Below, in pieces: positions 48,697-58,790 of a stretch of DNA of 64,000 nt. The DNA is from Rebecca billardiae RCC1528 (Eukaryota; Haptophyta), in the NCBI GenBank assembly GCA_965240325.2, contig OZ251222.1:434001-498000 (forward strand), read 5' to 3'. Every line of letters starts with the position of its first letter. The first letter of the stretch is position 1. The notes below the pieces were generated by a model. That model did no database searches. It was given only the letters and a program-made list of their open reading frames with translations, and had not been told where the DNA came from. The position numbers and the translations under genes are program-made.

Positions 48697-49216
48697 ACGA
48701 TTCAGTTGCTACATCAGTAGGACTTCGTCTCAGAGGGCTCCGGGGCCAGTTGCCATCGTCAGTTCACGCACCGTTCACGCACCGCGGACCGGGGCCCGCC
48801 GGGCCCGCCGGGCGGCCGGGCCCGGCGCCGGGCCCGCGCCCGGTCCGCGCGTCTGGTCCGACCGTCGCCCCAGTGTGCATTCTGGCTCACAGCTCCGAGG
48901 GCCGCGTGAGTCTATGCGCCTGTGCGGCAGACTTGTTGTAGTACTGCTCGTACGTACGTAGCAGTGTGACTGCGTCAAGACCGTTCTGCGCTGCCACGCC
49001 ATTGACCAGTGCAGGACCGCCGCAGAACACCACACAGGCGCTGCGGATGTCGACGTGGTCGTCGAGGACGGACTCATACATGGCCGGCATGTTGGCGCTC
49101 GCGGCGCCACCCGTCGGTGTCGTGCGTCAGCGTCGGCGCCGTCAAATGTTACCAGTCACCGGAGCTGAGGCGAGGCGCTGCCGCCGCAAGTGGCCGGTGA
49201 CGGTGTGTCCATTGGC
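48697..49216. other. 520-bp intergenic region with GC-palindromic cluster
   Basis: No gene. At about 48787-48843 there is a run of GGGCCCG/CCGGGC palindromic units, able to fold into strong hairpins; a similar cluster lies at about 57951-57990. The region lies between convergent 3' ends. Confidence 0.6.
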
Positions 49217-49960
49217 TCACCACCGGGCATGCACGCGCAACTGTGCTGCTGTCGGCGATGGGCCCGAGAAGAACTCGACAAGCAGCGAGTTGAAGAGCTC
49301 CGGGTCCTTGAGGTAGCAAGGGTGTGGCGCATCCTTCATCACGTACATGTGGTGCTCCGGGAAGAACATTTTGTACATGCGAGCGCGTGCAGACTCGGGA
49401 TGATCTCGCTCGCCCCACACGATCAACGCAGGCAGGCCGGCAAGGTTCTGCCTCTTCCGAACGCCCGCCGTCTCGAAGACGGCGGCGACGGGCACGTAGC
49501 CAGCGACGACGTCTGCGTGCTCAGCCACGAACGGCGTGGCAACCGAGCCGCCCATCGACGCCGCCACGACGGCCACTTTCTTGCCGTGCGCGACCCCCGG
49601 GACTGCGAGCTGCACAAAATCGTGCAGGAAGCTCTCCTTGGCTGCGCTTGAGAGCTTCTTGCTGCCGGAGAGATGATCGCCGTAGCCGGGCAGGTCGATG
49701 GCGATGGCTCTGAAGCCCGCCCTGGCCAGGGCCTCCAGGCTGCCGACCTCATTCCAGGTCTCCGCCTTGAAGGCGGCCCCGTGCAGCAAGATGACCGTGC
49801 CGCGCACGGGCGAGCCCGCGGGCGGTGCCGCGGTGAGCGCGTGGACGCGGAGCGTCTCGCGTGAGGCCGAGATGTACACCGTGAAGTGCTCAGACTGCAC
49901 CAGCGCCGCGCATGACGGGATGAGGGCTGCGAGCAGGCCGAGGCACGCGATGGCGCGCAT
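49217..49960 (-). CDS. alpha/beta hydrolase, ABHD14/CIB-like, with signal peptide
   Basis: 247 aa, one exon. Signal peptide MRAIACLGLLAALIPSCAA. ILLHGAAFKAETWNEVGSLE and IDLPGYGDHLSGS match the ABHD14 (CCG1-interacting factor B) group. The catalytic triad can be placed: nucleophile in VVAASMGGSV (S135), acid in VWGERD (D186), base in APHPCYL (H213). The nucleophile elbow is AxSxG, not GxSxG. ABHD14B of animals acts on acetylated lysines in vitro; ABHD14A is membrane-associated; the true substrate here is unknown. Secretion or plastid entry is implied by the leader. Length fits the family (210-270 aa). Divergent from the anoctamin fusion, 380 bp between starts. Confidence 0.86.
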   Translation of the reverse strand: MRAIACLGLLAALIPSCAALVQSEHFTVYISASRETLRVHALTAAPPAGSPVRGTVILLHGAAFKAETWNEVGSLEALARAGFRAIAIDLPGYGDHLSGSKKLSSAAKESFLHDFVQLAVPGVAHGKKVAVVAASMGGSVATPFVAEHADVVAGYVPVAAVFETAGVRKRQNLAGLPALIVWGERDHPESARARMYKMFFPEHHMYVMKDAPHPCYLKDPELFNSLLVEFFSGPSPTAAQLRVHARW

Positions 49961-50340
49961 GCCCGCCCGCCGCCTCGCTGGAGAGCTCTGCGCCCGCTTG
50001 TGCCGTCCGGATTGTGGATACCCCCATATACCTTAGCTGAACCAAACGTCATACGTAGCGCCAAAGGACAAACCTGAATGCCCAATACATGCGGGTAGCT
50101 CCGTCGGGGATCGTAGTTGCTTGCTTCGGCGGCGGCTCCCGCATTTGCAAGCAGCAGCGGCGGGTGCTTCACAGCCCGCCCCATCGAGCCGGCGGCTGCC
50201 CTTGCCTAGGGTGCACGCGCGCTGGCCGTCGGCGAGGGCCACCCACAATTTCCTTCGCGGAACAGCCCCAAGCACCCAGCGCGGCGTCCAGTCCGCCCGG
50301 GCCGCCCGCCATTCCGTTCCGAGCGTGGGGTGCGAAGGTA
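49961..50340. promoter_or_regulatory. divergent intergenic region upstream of anoctamin fusion
   Basis: 380 bp between proposed starts. The frame of the downstream gene is open from 50089, so part may be coding if an earlier Met is used. No clear promoter motif; the least GC-rich stretch is around 50015-50080. Confidence 0.35.
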
Positions 50341-53300
50341 ATGCCAGGCGGCCTTTTCACGACCGGCGAGGAGCAGCCTCGCTCGCCAGTCGCAGTGCCC
50401 ATGGACGGGGGGTCGAGCCGCCGCGAGGGCACCGGCTCGCGTCGGAGATCCACCCTCTTCTCGTCCTTCCGGCTCCGCCGCCCGAGCATCCTCGAATCCA
50501 AGCAAGGAGGCAAAGGCGTGCTGCACGGGCACTTTGGGTCGCTCGAGTCGACCAAGTACATGCTGCCCGCGGCGAGCACATGGCTGCCGATCACGTTCCT
50601 CAAGTTCATCGTGCTGTTCAACTTCGCGTTCATCTTCGCCGTCGCGGCGCTCGACATCGTCGGCGACTGGGCCACGGACGCGAAGACCGAGATCCGCACG
50701 GCCGACTGCCGCGACGTGTACGACTCGTTTGAGTCCGCGCAGTGCTCGGGCGTCAACTTCGCCGGCGGGGAGATGGTGTCGCACACGTTCACGGGGCTCT
50801 ACCCGCTGAACCGCTGGCTGCGCGTCAGCCTCGACATGTACACCGTCTCCGCGCGCCTCGTCCCCGAGAACGCGACGCTGACGCTGCACGTGCGCATGTT
50901 TGAGCGCAACAGCGCCGCCGAGGGCTGGTCGCTCGTGTACGCGGCGCCGACGCAGAAGCAGCTGTGGTGCCCGCACCGCGCGCTGACGCACGCGACGCCG
51001 TGCAACCTCTTCAACGTCGCCTTCAAGGAGGGCCTCTCCTCGAGGCAGTACCGCGTCGACGTGCAGCTCGCGCGGCACTCCGTGGTCGAGTCGCGCGCGT
51101 GGGCACGCGGCACGGTGCTCAAGGCCTCGCACGGCCGGCGCTCGCTCGGCGAGATCGACATGGCGATGCGCACGATCGGCGCGGTGGTCGCGCTGCTCGC
51201 GCTCTTCGGCTTCCTCTACTCCATGTGGAGCTTCCCCTCCCACCTCTGGCTGCCGCAGCAGCGCATGGTCCTCGTGTACCTCGGCCTCCTCTTTCTGTAC
51301 AACGACCCGACGATCGCGATTTCGCACCTGGCGGGCGGGCGCAACTACTTCTACCAGATGGTGCTCGCGGCGCTGTTCGTGGCGGGCGGCGCGGTGCTCG
51401 CGCTCGTGCTGCTCGACGTGCGCTCGACCGAGCACGACGGCATCGGCGCGGCGGACGACCGCACGCGCCCCGAGCTCACGCACGCCATGCGCGCGGGCAG
51501 CTCGCTCGGCGGCAGCGACAAGCTCGCGCCGACGCGCGAGAGCCGCGCGCTGCCCGCGGCGGCGGGCGCGGCCGAGCAGGAGAGCCCGCTCGAGGAGCTG
51601 AGCCAGTCGGCGTTCGAGCGGCTCAGCGGCAGCCCGATCTCAAGCCACGCCTTCTGGCTGCCCAAGCTCGCGCTCGCCGCCGCGCTCTTCGTCATCACCG
51701 TCACGCTCGACTCGCACCTGTACGCGGTGATGCAGCAGGACCCGGGCGTCACCTACTCGTCGCTGCCGAGCTACCGCGCCTACTTTGGGCTCGAGGCGGC
51801 GGTGTCGTTCACGTGGCTCGGGTACGCGGTGTACCTCGGGCTGGTCGGCGTGGGGCAGGCGTCGAAGGAGTACCACCGGCTGCGCCACGACGCGGAGCGC
51901 GGCGTGCTCGACCTCACGTTCACCAACGTTGCGCACGTGATGGCCTCCAAGGCGTACCTGGCGACCGCGACCGCTCTCGTGATGGTGATCCTCGCGATCC
52001 ACCTGCGCGAGGGCGTGCGCACGCGCGCGTCGGACCACCCGACGTACTCGGACTCGGCGTTCCGCACGGCCCTGCAGAACGTGGTCGTCGCGAACGTCCT
52101 CGGCATCGGCCTCGCCGTCTGCTTCCAGCCGTCGGCGACGACCAAGCAGATTCGGAACGCGGGCGGCCTGCAAGCGTCGCTCGAACACGGGCTAGGCGGG
52201 CTGGACGAGCTCACGTCGGCGCTGCACTCGTACTCGCAGCACCTGAAGAAGCGCGTGGGCAAGTCGCTGCACAACATCCACGGCGCCAAGCCGGGCGCCG
52301 AGCAGCACGCCGCGGCCGTGGACGGCGCGTCCGACGCTGGCGGCGCGCGCTGCGACAGCTCGCGCAGCGCCAGCCGCGGCGGCGCCGGCTCGTCGAGCGC
52401 GCGCGCGGGCACGATCGCGAGCCAGCTCGGCGAGGCGCGCACGGAGGAGGACGGCGTGAAGCTGCTCGCCAAGCTGCTGAAGGAATACGCGGCCGACATG
52501 AAGCTCGCGTGGGAGAAGGGTGGCGACGAGAACCTCGCCGAGGAGCGCGTCGAGGAGCTGCGGATGCGCCAGACTGCGCTCGAGCGGCTGCCGCACATTG
52601 CGCGACACGTCGCGCACATCAAGTGGCGCTACCCCGTGCTGTACACGAGCCGGCAGCGGTACGTGTGGGCGCTGGTCGTGCGCGACGTGGATGACTCGGA
52701 GCACCGCGAGTACTGGGCGCGCGTGCTCGGCACCGGCCTCATCCCCGCCGTGCGCCAGTCCGCGCTCGGCGCGAGCGTGGGCGCGCCTGTCGCCGCGCTG
52801 TGCGCGCACCTCGAGAGCCTCGGCCTCACGCCCGTGCGCAAGCCGGTGCGCCTCGCGGCGAACTCGCCGCACGTGCTGATCCTGCTCGGCGCGACGGAGG
52901 CGGTGCGTGAGGAGCACCTCCGGTACCACCGCTGGCGCTGCTCGGTGGAGCTCGAGCTGCCCACCACGCCGCCCGAGCCGATCACGGCGGCGGACAAGCT
53001 GATGGCGATCGCTCGGCTCCTCGGTGACAACCCCGTGAGCACCGAGCAGTCACACGCCGGGCTCAGGCCGGGGATGATGTCGCTCAAGGTGGGCGGCTTC
53101 GAGCTCGTGGCGGACTCGTTCCCGCTGCACGACCGCGCGCTCAACGCCACGCTGCACACCGAGCTCCGCCGGCTATACGTGCTGAACGACGAGCAGCTGA
53201 CCGTGTTGCGCAACCACTACGGCGAGGAGGTCGGTTTCTACTACGCGGTCCTCAACTTCACGTGCACGTGGCTCACGCCGATGGCGGGGCTCGGCGTGCT

Positions 53301-55394
53301 TTTCGGGCTGCTGCGGTACTCGGACGCGCGCGAGCTGTACGAGTCGTTCTACATCGCGTTCGCCTCGATCTCCGTGCTCTGGGGCGCGCTCGTGTACGTC
53401 TTCTGGCGGCGGCACGCCAACTCGCTCGCGCTGCAGTGGGGCGTGTCCGAGCTGCACGAGAAGGAAAGCCCCAACCCGGCGTTCGTCGGGCGCGTGGTGG
53501 ACGACCACGTGTACGGCGGGGTGCGGCGCGACGTGTCCGGCTGGACGCGCTGGCCCGCGTACCTGCACACGCTGTGGCACATGCTCATCCAGGTGCTCGT
53601 GCTGATCGTCCTCGAGTACTGCGTGTACGCGCACTGGGTCTGGCTCAACGAGAGCCTCGACAACCCGCAGACCTCGATCTACTACTACTACTTCCACTCG
53701 AGCTTCGTCAACTCGCTGCTGTACATCGTGCTCATCATGTACGGGCAGTACGTCGTGTGGTCGTATGTCGCGCACTGGTGCACGGGCAAGGAGAACTGGG
53801 CCTACATGTGCGCGCCCTGCCGACGCCGCGCGCGCGGCGCGCGGCGCGCGGACCGGCCGTGACAGCCGCCTGCGGCTGGCGCGGCGCACGGCGCGCGCGC
53901 ACACGGCGCGCTCGCTGACGTCTCGTGCGCGGCTCACGCCCCCGCCCCACGCGGTCCGCCCCGTCGCCCCCGCCGCCGCCCGCCCCGTCCGCTCCCGCCT
54001 GCTCCCGTCGCGTGCCGCTGCGCTCCGCAGGCGGCAGTTCAGCCGCAACTACGTCTCGTATGTCTTCCTATTCATCTGGCTCGATGGGTACATGTGGTCG
54101 CTGATCATCGGGCTGGTGCACATCCCGACGGTGGAGTGGTACCAGAGCAACGACGGCGACCTGACCGAGGTCAACTTCCCCATCTTCGGCCGCCTCTTCA
54201 AGTCGAACGACCACGACGCTGACTACTGGATGGTGCGCGGCGCGCGCGCGCGCGCGCGCACCGCGGCGGCCGCGGCCGCGGCCGCTCGGCGAGGCGGCGA
54301 GGCGGCGGCGGCGGCGGCGCGGACGGCGCGCGCGCGCGCTGGACGCTCACTCGCGCTCACGCGTCGCCGCGCGTGCGCGCGCCGCCGCGCGCGCGCGCCG
54401 CGCGCAGCAAAAGCACACGGACACGATCATCCTGATGCTCTCGACCAACCAGATCGCCGGCCTCTTTGCTGAGAACGTCTTCCCCGTCCTCTTTGTCTAC
54501 TTTGTGCACCGCACGCTCAGGAAGCAGCGGCGGTACGAGGCGGACGAGCGCGCGGCCGGGCGCGGCACGGCGGACAACATGTTCGACCCGGCGGGCGGCG
54601 GCTCGCGCTCCGAGCTGGACAAGCTCGTGCAGCAGGCCAAGGAGGAGTGGTGGCTGTGGGAGTACTCGACGCAGGACGACTACTACGACGTGGTGCTCTT
54701 CATCGGGTACATCGCCACGTACACGGTGATCTGGCCGGTCACGCCGCTCATGTCGTGGGTGAACAACCACATCGAGCTGCGCACGGACCTGATCAAGATC
54801 AACCGCGCGTGGCGGCGGAAGGTGCCGATGCGCGTCCCGGGCATCGGCGCGTGGGAGCAGGCCCTCGGCATCTCCGTCCTCCTGTCGATTGTCCTCGTCG
54901 TCGCGTTTGGCACCATCTCGACACGCACCGCCGAGACCTTCTTCCGGACTTTCGAGAATCCGGCGCACCCGCAGCACGAGACGTTCTGGAACCCGAAGAC
55001 GGGGCACGTGTGGATCGCGTACCGCTTCGTCGTGCTCTTCGCGTGGGAGCACGTGCTCGGCGTGCTCGTCTTCGCCATCATCTTCTTCATCCCGCCGTGG
55101 ACGACGCGGCTGCGCGCGCACAAGTACCTGCAGCAGAAGGACCGGCTGCAGAGCGAGGCGCGCCACGACGAAGGCGCGCCCGCCGCGGATCGCACGCCGA
55201 GAGCCAAGGGCTCGGGCGGCAACCCGGGCCAGAGCGGCTCGGGCGGCGTGACGACCTCGGCCTGCCACTCAGCGAGCGCCGGCTCGACCCGAAATCGCAA
55301 GGCGGGCTCGGCCGACCCAAAGGCGGCGGGTGCGGCGGCCGCAACGGCGAGCGTGGACACCGGCGGGAGATTTGGATTTCGCCAGTATTTTTGA
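50341..55394 (+). CDS. TMEM181/Wntless-like domain fused to an anoctamin (TMEM16), three exons
   Basis: Exons 50341-53807, 54031-54232 and 54408-55394 join to 1551 aa. Introns (223, 175 bp) begin GTGCGC and end GCAG. Residues about 80-105 are the first helix; about 105-275 a lumenal domain; about 277-600 a seven-helix block with LPQQRMVLVYLGLLFLYNDP, the Q-x-FNDP-type motif of TMEM181/Wntless-like (GOST) proteins. Then a cytosolic region, and from about 950 an anoctamin core: LRNHYGEEVGFYYAVLNFT, FYIAFASISVLWGALVYVFW, RQFSRNYVSYVFLFIWLDG, EEWWLWEYSTQDDYYDVVLF, VNNHIELRTDLIKI and RRKVPMRVPGIGAWEQALGI. Anoctamins are Ca2+-gated chloride channels or lipid scramblases. Both parts lie in one uninterrupted exon, so the fusion is not a splice artefact. 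An earlier Met at 50089 is possible. Confidence 0.88.
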
Positions 55395-55647
55395 CGGCGG
55401 CGGCGACGCCGCGGGCGAGACGGGTGTCGATGCTGACGACGACGACGACGCCGATGCGCTGCTGGGCGCTTGATGAAACCCAAACGCGGGTGCGGCGGCT
55501 GCAACGCGCGAGTCTCAACGACACCGCGGCGGAATCCGGCCGGACGGAGTCCGACGGCTATATTACTATTATTAGTATGCTGGCTGGCTGCTGGCATATA
55601 TATATAGTATCGTCGTGCCCGCTGGCGGCCGCTGGCCCGCCGCTAAC
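55395..55647. other. convergent spacer
   Basis: 253 bp between two 3' ends; contains (GAC)n at about 55437-55450 and a short TATATA run near 55596-55606. Nothing else seen. Confidence 0.5.
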
Positions 55648-57750
55648 TTACTGCTGCTGCTGCTTATTATTCTGCTGCGCCATATCGTGATCGTCATCAG
55701 CAGTAGTCGTCGCAGACTCGCAGCAGCAGTGGTAGTACAGAAAGCGATGCACGGGCTTCGCTTCGAGAGCGCACGCCACCTCAGTCTCGGTGCGACCACA
55801 GATCGGCAGTGGGCTTGCTGCGAGCCAACCGGGGCCGACAGCGGGCTTCCCCCCTTGCGCGGCGTACCGAAGCTGGCGCAGGGGCATCGTCGGCGTGACG
55901 CCCGTCGCTCCCGCCGATCGCGCGTCCGGGCCCGCACCCTGCGGAATCTCCTCCTGCACCAGCGCGCGCATGGTGCACGACCGCCACTCTCGGCCGCGGA
56001 GCAGCTCGTCCACGCCCTCGCGCATCGCCACGGCCACGTCCTCCGCGTTGGTGCTCACGTACAAGAAGCCGCCCGCGCCGCGCTGCTCGATCGCGTGCAG
56101 CGCAAGCCTGAGCAGCTCGCGGTTGGCCATGAACCCCTCGCGCCCAGGCAGCTGCTGGTTGCCAGGCGCTCGTCCGAGCACGTCGGCCTCGTCCCGAGTC
56201 GCCCCGGCCGCAGGGCCAACGGAGTCGGCAGGGCCGTCCCCGCTCGCCCTAAAGGGTGTGGGGAATTGGATCAGCACAGCGAGCGCGCCCTCGGGCGCGT
56301 GAGGAGGGCGCGCGCGCGAGGCCCAGCGCAGCGCGTCCTCGGCTGTCGCCGTGGCAAACGCCGCCCGCCCGCTGAGCCCGAGCCGCGTCGCCATGCCCGC
56401 CGCGTACCGGACGGCCGCGTGCCGCAGGTCGCAACCGACGAACCGGCCGTGCTCGTGGCGGAGCAGGTGGGCCACTGCCGGGTGCAGCGGAGGCTGCGGC
56501 TCGATCAGCTCGACGCGCCGCGCGCCGCCGGCTGCGTGCGCTGCCAGCCCAAGGATCGATGCGCCGTACCCGCAGCCCACGTCAATGACCAGCGGCGCGG
56601 CGCGGTGCGCCGTCGGGTTCGGGAGCAGGGGCGGCTGCAGCTGCAGCGCCGCGAGTGCCTCTGTGTCCGAGTCTGCTCCGGCTTGCCTCGGCGCGCTCCC
56701 GCGAGAGGCGTCCGCCACCTCCGCGGGTGTGAGCTTCCGCTGCCGTGCGGCGTGGCGCCAGAGCCAGAGCAGCGGGCGCGCGTCGAAGATGGTCAGCGTG
56801 CCGCGCGCGCACAGCGCCTGCCGCGAGGACAGCCCGAGCGCAGGCTCCGTCTCCACCGGCCGCACAGCGCCGCCACCGCCCGCAGCCCCGATGCGATCTG
56901 CAGATGCGGCCTCGCCCGCCTCACCCGCCTCGCCCGCGCTGCGCTGCTGCTCAGCAGCATGCGCCCGCTCGGCGCGCACGCGCGCGGCGGCCGTGGCGAA
57001 GACCGGATGACGCGGATCGACGCCCGCGGCGGCGCAGCGCTCGACCATCGGCAGCACGTCGACAACGCGCCGCGCCCGCCGCACCTCCTCGAGCAGCCTA
57101 TCCGCCAACGCGCCGTATGGCGCAGCGGCGCGCACGCCCGCGAGTGCAAAGTTGAGTGCGGCGTCAGCGGCCTTGCGCCCGTGCATCTCCGGGCCGCCGG
57201 TGGAGGCGAGGCGCGCGAGGGCCGCGTCGAGCAGCGCGTCGATCGCTGCTTCGGCGCGCACGGCGTCCGGTCCGGGCGCCGCGACCTCAGCTCCGAGCAG
57301 TGCAGCGGCCTGAGCAAGCTGTGCGACTGATGTCGCCGCCAGCGACGTTGCCGCACGCGCACGCGCGTCCGTGCGCTCCGGGCTGCTGGCGAGCATGGCG
57401 TCGCGCGCGACGTCACAAAGCCCTCGCTTGGGAGCGGGCGACATCGAGCCACCGCGCGGGTGCCCACTTTCGGCGCGCCGCCATTCGCTCGGGCCATCCC
57501 GAGTGTCGATCACGTCGACGTCAAACGCGCGGAGCGCATCGCGGAGCGCGTCCGCCGAGTCGAAGTGGCCCGCGAGCCGTTCCGCCTGACGGTGTCGGAG
57601 GAGCGCCGCGATGGCGACGCAGCTATTCTCACGCTTGCACGCGGATAAGGGCTTCACGTAGGGCAAAGTCGGCACACTTGGCACAGCGCGGCCACACGCT
57701 GCGCATGTGAGTGTTGCCCATGGGACCAGCGCAGAGATCAGTGGCAGCAT
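55648..57750 (-). CDS. TrmB-like SAM methyltransferase with a CysRS-like N-terminal segment
   Basis: 700 aa, unspliced. C-terminal half: motif I VIDVGCGYGASILGLAAHA (near 388), ELIEPQ, FVGCDLRHAAVRYA, then VLIQFPTPFR (near 492) and RTETEVACALEAKPVHRFLY (near 652). The PTPFR and TExE elements recall TrmB, the tRNA guanine-N7 methyltransferase, although the second position and spacing differ. N-terminal residues about 50-92 (RHRQAERLAGHFDSADALRDAL...DVIDTRDGPSEWR) look like the end of a cysteinyl-tRNA synthetase catalytic region, a segment that also occurs in other algal proteins. The first 25 residues (MLPLISALVPWATLTCAACG) could be an organelle leader. An Ala-rich linker joins the parts. A tRNA-related role is inferred; exact substrate unknown. 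Ends with Asn/Gln runs. Confidence 0.72.
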   Translation of the reverse strand: MLPLISALVPWATLTCAACGRAVPSVPTLPYVKPLSACKRENSCVAIAALLRHRQAERLAGHFDSADALRDALRAFDVDVIDTRDGPSEWRRAESGHPRGGSMSPAPKRGLCDVARDAMLASSPERTDARARAATSLAATSVAQLAQAAALLGAEVAAPGPDAVRAEAAIDALLDAALARLASTGGPEMHGRKAADAALNFALAGVRAAAPYGALADRLLEEVRRARRVVDVLPMVERCAAAGVDPRHPVFATAAARVRAERAHAAEQQRSAGEAGEAGEAASADRIGAAGGGGAVRPVETEPALGLSSRQALCARGTLTIFDARPLLWLWRHAARQRKLTPAEVADASRGSAPRQAGADSDTEALAALQLQPPLLPNPTAHRAAPLVIDVGCGYGASILGLAAHAAGGARRVELIEPQPPLHPAVAHLLRHEHGRFVGCDLRHAAVRYAAGMATRLGLSGRAAFATATAEDALRWASRARPPHAPEGALAVLIQFPTPFRASGDGPADSVGPAAGATRDEADVLGRAPGNQQLPGREGFMANRELLRLALHAIEQRGAGGFLYVSTNAEDVAVAMREGVDELLRGREWRSCTMRALVQEEIPQGAGPDARSAGATGVTPTMPLRQLRYAAQGGKPAVGPGWLAASPLPICGRTETEVACALEAKPVHRFLYYHCCCESATTTADDDHDMAQQNNKQQQQ

Positions 57751-58790
57751 GATGCCGGGGGACGACTCGGGCTGCCGGCTGCAGGAGGCGCTCGCGTCGT
57801 TTGCCCGGCCGAAGTGGGCCTCGCCGTACGCCAGCGAGAGGAGTTCACCGTCGGCGTGCGCGGACGTCGCGCATTCAGATCGGCGTCACGATGTCGCCGA
57901 CTCACCAGTTGCATTCCGAAACACCTCCCAGGTCCGGTGGGGGCCCGGCCGGGCGGCCGCCCGGGCCGGGCGGCCGTGGGGGGGCGGGGCGTCCGAGTGT
58001 CCGACTGCCCCACTCCGCCCGGACTGCCAACATGGGCGCACAGGACTCCAATCTCAAATTAATCTCGGGCTCTTTTTTTAGTACAGGGGGGTCCAGATGA
58101 AGTTGGGGAGTTTTGAAGGGAAGCCATGGCGGGCGTGAATGGCCGTCCCACCGCGATCCAAGGCGCGAGTGCAACGTCCGGGACAGGGGGGCGTTGCACT
58201 CGCCGGTCGGCGTCGCCGTACGAGCGCGCGTGCGTGAGTGACAGCTTCCCTTCCGACTTTTCGACCACTCTCACGTCCACGTCCACGTCATCGTGTGACC
58301 GGCGCGCGCGAGACTGCGCATGGGAAGGATGGGCAAGTAGTGGGCAGGATCACCCTTCTGATGGCTGTGTTGACCTCTGGGGCATGCCAGGCGAGGGTGC
58401 AGACCTATCAATGTTCTGCCTGACCCCACAAGTCGTGAGTCTGACGATCAATGTTGGCTACGCGGTAGTCGTGCGACCGCCGTCCGACACGGCTGCCATG
58501 CGATTACGCGTGGCGTGTGCGCGCCTGTCAACGGCGGGGTGATCAACGACCGGCATGGCTAGCAAGCTGGTCAGTGATAGCAGCAGCCTTCTCTGGGACC
58601 ACGCCGCGCGATTTGGCGACCTCGCCACGGCTCAATGCCCGTCCAGAGGCACGGACGTGCCGCACTACCTGGCCAGCCACCATCGAAGTACCCGCCACCA
58701 TCTGGACCCCCCTGTAGCTACGGCCGCTACCGACGCCGACACATCCTCGCGGGGTCGGCTGGGCGACGGAGGGTCCCGTCATCCGCGCCG
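57751..58790. other. 1-kb gene-poor region with hairpins
   Basis: No gene seen. A GGCCGGGC/GCCCGGCC palindromic cluster lies at about 57951-57990, like that at 48787-48843. A 12-bp perfect stem (58165-58176 with 58192-58203) surrounds a 15-base loop. The 3' part is probably the promoter of the RING gene. Confidence 0.5.
58165..58203. repeat. perfect 12-bp stem-loop
   Basis: GCGAGTGCAACG and its reverse complement CGTTGCACTCGC, separated by 15 bases rich in G. No flanking coding region. Function unknown; could be a remnant of a small element. Confidence 0.8.
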
